Assembly (NCBI RefSeq): GCF_047971665.1
Contig: NZ_JBKEAA010000018.1
Coordinates: forward strand, 62,001 to 126,000
Source: Castellaniella sp047971665
GTDB taxonomy: Bacteria > Pseudomonadota > Gammaproteobacteria > Burkholderiales > Burkholderiaceae_B
Reading direction: 5' to 3'
DNA: 64,000 nucleotides
In this document: positions 53,506 to 61,217 of the stretch, piece by piece
Layout: each line of letters starts with the position of its first letter
How positions within the stretch are numbered: the stretch's first letter is position 1
Notes under the pieces: model-generated
Seen by the model: the letters and a program-made list of their open reading frames with translations, nothing else
Databases searched by the model: none
What the model was told of the DNA's origin: nothing
Translations under genes and position numbers: made by a program

Positions 53506-54522
53506 ATGCGCGCAACCGTTCTTCATGGCGAGCGGGATGTCCGGTTCGAGGACGTCCCGGAACCCGCCATTCTCAAACCGACCGACGCCATCATCCGGCT
53601 GTCGGCCACGTGCATCTGCGGTTCGGACCTGTGGCCGTACCGGGGGCTCAACGACATTCGTGGACCGTTGCACATGGGGCACGAGTACTGCGGGGTCGTG
53701 GTCGAGGTCGGCAGCGCCGTCACGTCGGTCAGTCCGGGCGAGTTCGTCGTAGGTTCGTTCTGTCTGTCCGACAACACCTGCCCGCACTGCCGTTTCGGTT
53801 TTCAGTCGTCCTGTGTGCAGCGCGAGTTCATGACGGGGGCGCAAGCGCCCTTTGCCCGCGTGCCGCTGGCCGATGGCACCCTGGTGGCCCTGCCGGCGCA
53901 CCCCGCGGATGATTTGATTCCGAGTCTGCTGGCCGCCTCGGACGTGCTGGGTACGGGGTGGTATGCCGCGGATGCCGCGCGCGTCAGGCCCGGCGCGACT
54001 GCCGTCGTCGTCGGCGATGGCGCGGTGGGACTGATGGGTGTGCTGGCGGCCAGGCAACTGGGCGCCGAGCGCATCATCGCCATGAGCCGCCACAAAACCA
54101 GACAGGACCTCGCCCTCGAATACGGCGCGACCGATATTGTGGTCGAGCGTGGCGAGGCCGGTGTGGCTCGGATCAAGGAGATGACCAGGGGAGTCGGCGC
54201 GGATTCCGTGCTGGAATGCGTGGGCACTGCCGAGTCGATGCAGCAGGCGGTCGGTGTGACGCGGCCGGGCGGGATGATCGGCTATGTGGGGGTGCCGCAT
54301 GGCGTCCAGTTCGAGGGAAGCAAGCTGTTCGGCGCGCAAATCGGAATGCTTGGCGGTCCTGCGCCGGTGCGCCGTTTTCTGCCGCATCTGCTGGATCTGA
54401 TCGTTCAGCGCAAGATCGATCCGGGCAAGGTGTTCGACCTGGCGTTGCCGATCGCCGACGTGGCCGAAGGCTACCGCGCCATGGACGAGCGGCGGGCCAT
54501 CAAGGTGCTGCTGCGTCCTTGA
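53506..54522 (+). CDS. Zinc-dependent alcohol dehydrogenase (MDR family)
   Basis: 338 residues. Catalytic zinc residues lie in CICGSDLWPYRG and GHEYCGVVVEVG. The structural-zinc lobe CLSDNTCPHCRFGFQSSC has four Cys, but the first is five residues before the second instead of the usual two. The nucleotide fold is VVVGDGAVGLMGVLAARQLGAERIIAMSRHKTRQDLALEYGATDIV, where Arg/His after the second strand suggests NADP preference. The substrate is unknown; the place after an IclR gene near aromatic genes hints at an aryl alcohol or aldehyde. Confidence 0.88.
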   Translation: MRATVLHGERDVRFEDVPEPAILKPTDAIIRLSATCICGSDLWPYRGLNDIRGPLHMGHEYCGVVVEVGSAVTSVSPGEFVVGSFCLSDNTCPHCRFGFQSSCVQREFMTGAQAPFARVPLADGTLVALPAHPADDLIPSLLAASDVLGTGWYAADAARVRPGATAVVVGDGAVGLMGVLAARQLGAERIIAMSRHKTRQDLALEYGATDIVVERGEAGVARIKEMTRGVGADSVLECVGTAESMQQAVGVTRPGGMIGYVGVPHGVQFEGSKLFGAQIGMLGGPAPVRRFLPHLLDLIVQRKIDPGKVFDLALPIADVAEGYRAMDERRAIKVLLRP

Positions 54523-54527
54523 AAAAA

Positions 54528-54560
54528 GATCCCCGCCGGGCGCATCGCCTCGCGGGGATC
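54528..54560 (-). terminator. Intrinsic terminator of the phenylacetate operon
   Basis: GATCCCCGC (54528-54536) pairs with GCGGGGATC (54552-54560). On the minus strand it is followed at once by TTTTTT (complement of the A-run 54522-54527), so it acts on transcripts leaving the livK-type gene. The hairpin begins six bases after the stop of the convergent alcohol dehydrogenase gene and could also define that transcript's 3' end. Confidence 0.8.
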
Positions 54561-54649
54561 GGTTCAGTCATGGTCATGAACCCCGGTCATGTCGTCACGG
54601 CCGGGGAAGTGACGGCGTGACCAGGGCGGTGACAGCCTGACTTCCAGGC

Positions 54650-54673
54650 CGATCAGTCGATCAGTCGATCAGT
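54650..54673. repeat. CGATCAGT x3 tandem repeat across the livK-type stop codon
   Basis: Three perfect head-to-tail copies of CGATCAGT (54650-54657, 54658-54665, 54666-54673). The TGA stop of the binding-protein gene (complement of 54661-54663) lies in the middle copy. Gain or loss of a unit downstream of the stop would not change the protein. Confidence 0.9.
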
Positions 54674-55806
54674 TTCCAGTCGCCGTTGCGGATTTCGAGC
54701 ATGCGGAAGGCGCTCAGATCCAGGCCCATGTGATCGGTCGGAGACATGTTCACCACGCCGCCCGTGCCGACATAGCCCTTGGTCTGTTCAATGGCATCGC
54801 GCACCTTGGCCTTGTCGGTGGTGCCGGCCCGCTTGACGGCATCGACATACAGCATCAGGCCGTCATAGGCGTGGCCGCCAAAGGTCGAGACCTCGGATTT
54901 CCAGCGGTTCTTGAAGGCTTCGGCATAGGCCGTGACCACCGGCTTCTGGGGATCATTGTCGGGCAGCTTGTCGGCAACGACCAGCGCGGCGCAGGGCAGG
55001 CGCACTCCTTCGGCCGCGTCACCGGACAGCTTGATGAACTCGTTCGAGCACACGCCGTGCGCGTGATAGAGCGGCAGGGACACATTCAGCTGTTTGTAGT
55101 TGCGGTTGACCAGGGCCGGTCCCTGACCCAGGCCGAAGACCAGCACGGCCTGGATGTCGGGCGTGTTCTTGATCTTGGTGAGCTGCGGACTCATGTCGGT
55201 GTCCTTGGGGCCATAGGTTTCATTGGCCACGATCTGGATGCCGTATTTGGGCGCGACCAGCTCCGACTCTTTTTTGCCGGACTGGCCAAAGCCGCTGGTC
55301 TCGCTGAGCAGGGCGATCTTGGTGTAGCCGCGCTTTTTCATGTCCTCGAAGACCTTTTCGGCGGCCATGCGGTCGGTGTGCGGGGTCTTGAACAACCATT
55401 TCTTGACCGGGTCGATGATCACGACCGCGCCCGCCAGAGAGATGAACGGCACGCCGGCTTTTTCGGCCAGCGGGTCCATGGACATGGTGGAACCGGTCGT
55501 GGTGCCGCCGATGATGACATCGATCTTGTCGTCGTAGATCAGGCGCTTTGCAAAGCTGTTGGCCTTGTTGGCATCGCTGCCGTCGTCGTACTGCACGAGC
55601 TCCACCTGACGGCCCAGCAGGCCGCCCGCCTTGTTGATGGAGTCGACATACATTTCCAGTGTCTTGACTTCAGGGTCGCCCAGGAAGGCGGCGGGGCCGG
55701 TGGCCGACAGGACTGAGCCGATCTTGATGGGGTCGGCCGCTTGGGCGGTGAAGCCGAAGGCGGTCAGCGCAAAGCCGGCCATCCAGCGCCAGGTTGATGG
55801 TTTCAT
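54661..55806 (-). CDS. Branched-chain amino acid-type ABC transporter substrate-binding protein
   Basis: 381 residues, Peripla_BP_6 (LivK) family. A signal peptide (MKPSTWRWMAGFALTAFGFT, cleaved near AQA-AD) precedes IKIGSVLSATGPAAFLGDPEVKTLEMYVDSINKAGGLLGRQVELVQYDDGSDANKANSF and the usual IGGTTTGSTMSM site. AAGGAGA precedes the ATG at 55806, which overlaps the thiolase stop by four bases, so it is the last gene of the paa operon. Liv-type systems in betaproteobacteria often import aromatic acids; phenylacetate is the natural guess. No permease or ATPase genes of the system are in the window. Confidence 0.9.
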   Translation of the reverse strand: MKPSTWRWMAGFALTAFGFTAQAADPIKIGSVLSATGPAAFLGDPEVKTLEMYVDSINKAGGLLGRQVELVQYDDGSDANKANSFAKRLIYDDKIDVIIGGTTTGSTMSMDPLAEKAGVPFISLAGAVVIIDPVKKWLFKTPHTDRMAAEKVFEDMKKRGYTKIALLSETSGFGQSGKKESELVAPKYGIQIVANETYGPKDTDMSPQLTKIKNTPDIQAVLVFGLGQGPALVNRNYKQLNVSLPLYHAHGVCSNEFIKLSGDAAEGVRLPCAALVVADKLPDNDPQKPVVTAYAEAFKNRWKSEVSTFGGHAYDGLMLYVDAVKRAGTTDKAKVRDAIEQTKGYVGTGGVVNMSPTDHMGLDLSAFRMLEIRNGDWKLID

Positions 55807-57026
55807 GGTTTGTCTCCTTTGGTGTGTGTGTTCTCGATAATCATAGCGATACCCTGGCCCACACCGATGCACATGGCGCACAGGGCGTAACGGCCGCCGG
55901 TCCGACGCAGTTCGGCGACGGCGGTGGTGATCAGCCGGGCGCCACTCATGCCCAGCGGATGGCCGATGGCGATCGCGCCGCCATTCGGATTCACATGGGG
56001 TGCGTCATCGGGCAGTCCGAGTTCGCGCAGCACCGCCAGCGACTGGGCGGCGAAGGCCTCGTTCAGTTCGATCACGTCCATCTGTTCCAGATGCAGGCCG
56101 GTCAGGGCCAGCACCTTGCGGATCGCCGGCACCGGGCCGATGCCCATGATGCGCGGCGCCACGCCCGCCACGGCCATGCCCACGATGCGGGCGCGGGTCG
56201 TCAGGCCGTGCCGGTGCACGGCCTTGTCCGAGGCCAGCAGGACGGCGCAGGCGCCATCGTTGACGCCCGAGGCGTTGCCCGCCGTGACGCTGAGATCCGG
56301 ACCGTTGATGCCACGCAGACGGGCCAGGACCCCGGCGGTCGTGTCTGGGCGGGGATGCTCGTCCGTATCGATGATCAGGTCATCGGCCTTGCGGCGCGGG
56401 ATCCGCACCGGCACGATTTCATCGGTAAATCGGCCAGCCGCCTGCGCGCGCGTCCAGCGCTGCTGGCTGCGCAGCGCGAAGGCATCCTGGTCGGCGCGCG
56501 AGATGCCGAATTCCTCGGCGACGTTGTCCGCGGTCTCCGGCATGGAATGCGCGCCGTGCGCCTTGGCAAGGCGCGGATTGATGAAACGCCAGCCGATGGT
56601 GGTGTCGTACATCGCCGCTTGTCGCGACCAGGCCTGTTCGGCCTTGGCCACCACAAAGGGTGCGCGCGACATGGATTCGACGCCGCCCGCGATCATCAGA
56701 TGCGCTTCACCGGCGCGGATGGCGCGGGCGGCCGTGCCGATCGCGTCCATGCCGGAACCGCACAGACGGTTGATCGTGGCGCCGGGCGCGGACAGGGGCA
56801 GGCCGGCCAGCAGCGCCGCCATGCGGGCCACGTTGCGGTTGTCCTCGCCGGCCTGATTGGCGCATCCCAGCAGGATGTCGTCGAGCGCCGACCAGTCGAG
56901 ATCCGGGTGGCGCTCCATCAGCGCCTGCAATGGCAGCGCGGCCAGGTCGTCGGCGCGCACGTCGGCCAGTGCGCCGCCATAGCGACCGATGGGGGTGCGT
57001 ACCGCGTCACAGAGAAAGGCGTCCAT
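55803..57026 (-). CDS. 3-oxoadipyl-CoA/3-oxo-5,6-dehydrosuberyl-CoA thiolase (PaaJ/PcaF type)
   Basis: 407 residues. The acyl-acceptor Cys is in NRLCGSGMDAIGTAARAI, the His in NPNGGAIAIGHPLGMSGARL and the second Cys in YALCAMCIGVGQG. The start DAFLCDAVRTPIGRYGGALADVRADDLAALPL is characteristic of beta-ketoadipyl-CoA thiolases. In the phenylacetate pathway this enzyme cleaves 3-oxo-5,6-dehydrosuberyl-CoA and 3-oxoadipyl-CoA to acetyl-CoA and succinyl-CoA. It lies 10 bases after paaK. GAGGAAAG precedes the start. Confidence 0.92.
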   Translation of the reverse strand: MDAFLCDAVRTPIGRYGGALADVRADDLAALPLQALMERHPDLDWSALDDILLGCANQAGEDNRNVARMAALLAGLPLSAPGATINRLCGSGMDAIGTAARAIRAGEAHLMIAGGVESMSRAPFVVAKAEQAWSRQAAMYDTTIGWRFINPRLAKAHGAHSMPETADNVAEEFGISRADQDAFALRSQQRWTRAQAAGRFTDEIVPVRIPRRKADDLIIDTDEHPRPDTTAGVLARLRGINGPDLSVTAGNASGVNDGACAVLLASDKAVHRHGLTTRARIVGMAVAGVAPRIMGIGPVPAIRKVLALTGLHLEQMDVIELNEAFAAQSLAVLRELGLPDDAPHVNPNGGAIAIGHPLGMSGARLITTAVAELRRTGGRYALCAMCIGVGQGIAMIIENTHTKGDKP

Positions 57027-57036
57027 GGGTCTTTCC

Positions 57037-58359
57037 TCAGTTCTGTTTGGGACGTTCGTCGAACACGCGGCGGGCCTTGCCGGTCTGGGTACGCGGCAGT
57101 TCGCCGTAGCGCAGGACGGTGACCCTGGTGGTGATGCCGATGTTGGTCTTGATGTTGCGTTGCAGGTTGCGGACCGATTCCTTGATGGTCTCGGGGCTGG
57201 CGCTATTGGCGTCGTTCTGCAGTTCGCAGCGGATCTCGACTTCGTCCAGGAGGTTGTCGCGAGTGACGACGATCTGGTAGATGCCGTTGAAGATCGGGTC
57301 GCGCAGGATCTGCTCCTCGACCTGGGTCGGGAACACGTTCACGCCCCGGATGATCAGCATGTCGTCGGTGCGTCCCGTGATGCGGCCCATGCGGCGGAAA
57401 CTGCGGGCGGTCGGCGGCAGCAGGCGCGCGAGGTCGCGGGTCCGGTAGCGAATGATGGGCAGGGCTTCCTTGGTCAGTGAGGTGAACACCAGTTCGCCTT
57501 CCTCGCCGTCGGGGACCGGTTCGCCGGTATCGGGGTTGATGATCTCCGGGTAGAAATGGTCTTCCCAGATCACCGGGCCGTCCTTGGTCTCGATGCATTC
57601 GGAGGCCACGCCCGGGCCCATGACTTCGGACAGGCCGTAGATGTCCACGGCGTCCAGTCCCAGCTTGCGCTCGATTTCCGCGCGCATGCCTTCTCCCCAG
57701 GGTTCCGCTCCGAAAATGCCGACCTTCAGAGAGATGTCCTCGGGGGCGATGCCCTGGTTGGCGAATTCCTCGGCGATGACCAGGGAGTAGGACGGTGTCA
57801 CCATGATGATGTCGGGTTTCAGGTCCATGATCAGCTGCACCTGCTTTTCGGTCTGGCCGCCGGACATGGGGATGACGGTACAGCCGGCGCGTTCGGCGCC
57901 GTAGTGGGCGCCCAGCCCGCCAGTGAACAGGCCATAGCCGTAGGCGACGTGGACGGTGTCGCCGGCGCGACCACCCGCGGCACGGATCGAGCGGGCGGTC
58001 AGGTTGGCCCAGGTGTCGATGTCCTTCAGGGTGTAGCCGACCACCGTGGGCTTGCCGGTCGTGCCCGACGAGGCGTGCAGTCTGGCCAGGCGCTCACGAG
58101 GCACGGCGAACAGGCCGAAGGGATAGTTCTTGCGCAGGTCTTCCTTGGTGGTGCAGGGAAATTTGCTGATGTCCGAGAGGCTTTTCAGGTCGTCGGGGTG
58201 GACGCCGCGCGCATCGAATACCTTGCGGTAGTGCGGCACATTGTCGTAGGCGTGGTGCAGGGTCCTGCGCAGGCGTTCGAGCTGCAAGGCGGAAATTTCA
58301 TCACGGCTGGCGGTTTCGATGGGTTCGAGGTCGCCTGCTTTGACGGTCTTTACGGGCAT
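57037..58359 (-). CDS. paaK: Phenylacetate-CoA ligase
   Basis: 440 residues, standard PaaK length. The ATP-binding motif is LHASSGTTGKPTVVGYT, with YGYGLFTGGLGAHYGAERAGCTVIPMSGGQTEKQ, DIYGLSEVMGPGVASEC and the C-terminal domain lysine in LPRTQTGKARRV. It makes phenylacetyl-CoA, the first step of the pathway. AAGGAGACAAGCACC precedes the ATG. Its place between paaI and the thiolase gene in a tightly packed operon supports the assignment. Confidence 0.97.
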   Translation of the reverse strand: MPVKTVKAGDLEPIETASRDEISALQLERLRRTLHHAYDNVPHYRKVFDARGVHPDDLKSLSDISKFPCTTKEDLRKNYPFGLFAVPRERLARLHASSGTTGKPTVVGYTLKDIDTWANLTARSIRAAGGRAGDTVHVAYGYGLFTGGLGAHYGAERAGCTVIPMSGGQTEKQVQLIMDLKPDIIMVTPSYSLVIAEEFANQGIAPEDISLKVGIFGAEPWGEGMRAEIERKLGLDAVDIYGLSEVMGPGVASECIETKDGPVIWEDHFYPEIINPDTGEPVPDGEEGELVFTSLTKEALPIIRYRTRDLARLLPPTARSFRRMGRITGRTDDMLIIRGVNVFPTQVEEQILRDPIFNGIYQIVVTRDNLLDEVEIRCELQNDANSASPETIKESVRNLQRNIKTNIGITTRVTVLRYGELPRTQTGKARRVFDERPKQN

Positions 58360-58401
58360 GGTGCTTGTCTCCTTGTCTTGTGATTCGATCGGGACCGGTG
58401 C

Positions 58402-58863
58402 TCAGGGAGCGCTGGGCGGCAGGGTGTCGGTCACCATGCCCTGGATACGGTGGGATTTGCCGCGAAACAACGCGATGTCGCGACTTTCGGTCAGGTTGTG
58501 GACCGTGATGTCGTAGACTCCGGTGCGTCCGCCCTGGGTCCGGGTCTGGGCATGGGCCTGCAGGCGGTCTCCTTCCCGGGCCGGCGCCAGAAAATCGATG
58601 TGGCAGGCCGAGGCCACCGTATTGTGGTTGTCGCTGTTGCAGGCGTAGGCAAAGGCGGTATCGGCCAGCGTGAAGATCATGCCGCCATGGCAGATGCCGT
58701 GGCCGTTGAGCATGTCGCTGCGCACGGTCATCGACAGCCGGGCACTGCCGGGGGCAATCGAGTCCAGGCGCATCTCCATGGCTTGTGCGGCACGGTCGCG
58801 GGACCACATGGCGGCGGCCACTGTTTCGGCCAGGGTCTGGGCAGCAAGGGTTTCATGCTTCAT
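58402..58863 (-). CDS. paaI: Hydroxyphenylacetyl-CoA thioesterase PaaI
   Basis: 153 residues, single hot-dog domain. The active-site block is GHGICHGGMIFTLADTAFAYACNS, with the catalytic Asp in LADTAFA, followed by ASACHIDFLAPAREGDRL. PaaI clears dead-end CoA esters in the phenylacetate pathway. The ATG at 58863 (MKHETLA) is used and overlaps the paaH stop region by 11 bases. An upstream in-frame start at 58905 would overlap further and lacks a ribosome site. Confidence 0.94.
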   Translation of the reverse strand: MKHETLAAQTLAETVAAAMWSRDRAAQAMEMRLDSIAPGSARLSMTVRSDMLNGHGICHGGMIFTLADTAFAYACNSDNHNTVASACHIDFLAPAREGDRLQAHAQTRTQGGRTGVYDITVHNLTESRDIALFRGKSHRIQGMVTDTLPPSAP

Positions 58864-60379
58864 GGAATGATTTTCCTGAGTGGATGGCGGATTGCAGGGC
58901 GACACAAGGGCGGTAGCGTTCGCCGTCGCTGCCGCGCAGATGAGTCAGGACCGTACCGATCACGCGGGCGCCGATACGGTCGCACCAGTCCAGCGGGCCC
59001 AGCGGATAGTTCACGCCCAGCCGCATGGCCAGATCGAGATCCGGGGCGCTGCAGACCCCCTGGTGAACCGTGTCGGCCGCCTCGTTGATCAGCATGGCAA
59101 CGGTGCGCATCACCACCATGCCGGGCGCATCCTGGATCGGGGCCACCTCGTAACCGGCCGCCTGGAGCAGGCCGATGGCCGCCTGGCGCGCGGATTCGGG
59201 GCATTGCCGGGCCGCAGCCAGCGGCAGGCAGGTGGCCGTCTCCGGATCCAGTGCCAAGTCCAGCAGCAGGGTCGCCGGCTGGTTCAGGTCGCTGGCCCGC
59301 CGGGTGGCGCTGCGTCCGTCGGTCAGATACAGGCGGGCGTCGCCCGCCTGGGCGACGCATCCGTCTTCGCGGGCCGGCGCCGTGTCGAACGCGACCTCAT
59401 GGGCCCGCAGCCGGCTGGCCAGTGCCCGGGCCAGAGGGCCGTCGCCATGGATCGAAACCATTTTCGGGCAGGCTTGCGCGGGCGCCAGTTGCGGCGCAGG
59501 GGCGGGCGTGCCTTCACGGTAGTCGTGAAAACCGCGTCCGGACTTGCGTCCCAGGCGTCCGCCGTCGACCAGTTCCTGCTGCAACAGCGAGGGTTCGAAG
59601 CGTGGTGCATGGTAGAAAGCCGTCCAGACGCTGCGGGAGACGGCGGCATTGATGTCCTGGCCGATCAGGTCGGTCAGCTCGCACGGCCCCATGCGAAAGC
59701 CGCCGCAGGTCCGCATGATGTGATCCAGCGTGGCGGGGTCCAGTGCCTGTTCCTGCAGCAGGCGCAGGCCTTCGGCATAGAAGGGGCGGGCCACGCGGTT
59801 GACGATGAAGCCCGGCGTGGAGCGGGTGAGCACTGGTGTCTTGCCCCAGGCCGTCGCGGTGTCCGCCAGTGTCCGGGTCGTTTCCGCAGAAGTGTCCAGC
59901 CCCGAGACGATCTCGACCAGCGGCATGCGCGGCGCGGGATTGAAGAAGTGCAGGCCGCCCAGGCGCTCGGGGTGGCGCAGTCCCGCGCCGATGGCGGTGA
60001 CCGGGATGGACGACGTATTGGTGGCCAGCAGGCAGTCGGTGGTCACGATCGATTCGAGCGCGCCGAACAGGGCCGTCTTGGCATCGAGCCGCTCGACGAT
60101 GGCCTCGATGATCAGGCCGCAGGCGCCCAGATCGGTCAGGGCGTCGGCTGCGCACAGGCCGTTCAGGGCGGATTCGACCTGGTCGGCATCGAGCCGTTTT
60201 TTGGCGACCAGCGCGCGCAGGCCATGGCGGATACCGTCGATGGCCTGCGCCGCAGCCCCTGGCCGGGTGTCATGCAGGAAAACGGGGTGACCGGCCAGGG
60301 CGGCGACCTGCGCGATGCCGGCGCCCATGGTGCCGGCGCCGATCACGGCGACGGCGATGCGGGAATCCAGGGCTGTCAT
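58853..60379 (-). CDS. paaH: 3-hydroxyacyl-CoA dehydrogenase PaaH
   Basis: 508 residues. The NAD-binding loop is VAVIGAGTMGAGIAQVAALAGHPVFLHD. The first dehydrogenase domain ends in TPGFIVNRVARPFYAEGLRLLQEQALDPATLDHIMRTCGGFRMGPCELTDLIG; a second C-terminal 3HCDH-like half (NEAADTVHQGVCSAPDLDLAMRLGVNYPLGPLDWCDRIG) gives the double-domain length of PaaH. It oxidises 3-hydroxyadipyl-CoA-type intermediates. The ATG at 60379 is chosen because the paaG stop lies four bases before it. Confidence 0.95.
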   Translation of the reverse strand: MTALDSRIAVAVIGAGTMGAGIAQVAALAGHPVFLHDTRPGAAAQAIDGIRHGLRALVAKKRLDADQVESALNGLCAADALTDLGACGLIIEAIVERLDAKTALFGALESIVTTDCLLATNTSSIPVTAIGAGLRHPERLGGLHFFNPAPRMPLVEIVSGLDTSAETTRTLADTATAWGKTPVLTRSTPGFIVNRVARPFYAEGLRLLQEQALDPATLDHIMRTCGGFRMGPCELTDLIGQDINAAVSRSVWTAFYHAPRFEPSLLQQELVDGGRLGRKSGRGFHDYREGTPAPAPQLAPAQACPKMVSIHGDGPLARALASRLRAHEVAFDTAPAREDGCVAQAGDARLYLTDGRSATRRASDLNQPATLLLDLALDPETATCLPLAAARQCPESARQAAIGLLQAAGYEVAPIQDAPGMVVMRTVAMLINEAADTVHQGVCSAPDLDLAMRLGVNYPLGPLDWCDRIGARVIGTVLTHLRGSDGERYRPCVALQSAIHSGKSFHEA

Positions 60380-60383
60380 GGGT

Positions 60384-61184
60384 TTATTCCCCCGTGAAGC
60401 GGGCAGGGCGTTTTTCCAGGAAGGCGGCGACGCCTTCGGCATAGTCGCGGCGCCAGCCCAGCTCGCGCATGATGCCGGCCTCCATCGAAAGCTGTTGTTC
60501 CAGCGTGTGCGAGGCGGCGGCCTGCATGGCCTGCCGGGTGCGCACCAGTGCGCGGGTCGGCGCCTGGGCGAGCTGTGACGCCAGCCGGTCGATTTCGCCC
60601 GCGAAGGCCCCGTCGGCGATGCATGACCAGATCAGGCCCCAGTCGGCGGCTTGCCGCGCGGGCAGTTTCTCGGCCAGCAAGGCCAGGCCCATGGCTCGCG
60701 CCATGCCGATGCGCTGGGGCAGCAGCCAGGTGCCGCCGGTATCCGGGATCAGGCCGATCTTGCTGAAGGCCTGCAGGAAATAGGCGGATTCGGTGGCCAC
60801 GACCAGATCACAGGCCAGGGCGATGGAGGCGCCGGCGCCGGCGGCGATGCCGTTGACCGCCGCCAGGGTCGGTACCCGCAGGTTCTGCAGCGCCAGGATC
60901 AGCGGCTTGTAGAAGCCTTCGACGGTGGCGCCCAGGTCCGGCGCCTGTCCGGTGCCGATCTGCATGGCGCGGTCGCCCAGATCCTGGCCCGCGCAGAAAC
61001 CGCGGCCCGCGCCGCTCAGGACCAGGACGCGGGCGCTGGCGTCCTGCTGGACCTGGTTCAGCGCGTCGCGCACCTCGAGATGCATGGCTTCGGTAAAGCT
61101 GTTGAGCTTGTCGGGGCGCGCCAGGGTCAGGCGGGCGATGCCCCGTTCGATGGAAAACTGAATGTTCTGGTAGGTCTTCGACAT
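60384..61184 (-). CDS. paaG: Ring-epoxide isomerase PaaG (enoyl-CoA hydratase family)
   Basis: 266 residues of the crotonase fold. Motifs are ARLTLARPDKLNSFTEAMHLEV, the oxyanion-hole block GAGRGFCAGQDLGDRAM, VNGIAAGAGASIALACDLVVAT and SAYFLQAFSKIGLIPDTGGTWLLP with the catalytic acid region typical of PaaG. It converts the phenylacetyl-CoA ring epoxide to the oxepin and acts later as an enoyl isomerase. The substrate-forming epoxidase PaaABCDE is not in the window. It follows paaN by 33 bases. Confidence 0.95.
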   Translation of the reverse strand: MSKTYQNIQFSIERGIARLTLARPDKLNSFTEAMHLEVRDALNQVQQDASARVLVLSGAGRGFCAGQDLGDRAMQIGTGQAPDLGATVEGFYKPLILALQNLRVPTLAAVNGIAAGAGASIALACDLVVATESAYFLQAFSKIGLIPDTGGTWLLPQRIGMARAMGLALLAEKLPARQAADWGLIWSCIADGAFAGEIDRLASQLAQAPTRALVRTRQAMQAAASHTLEQQLSMEAGIMRELGWRRDYAEGVAAFLEKRPARFTGE

Positions 61185-61217
61185 GGACGGAGCCTCAGGG
61201 GATCATGGGAACAGGTC

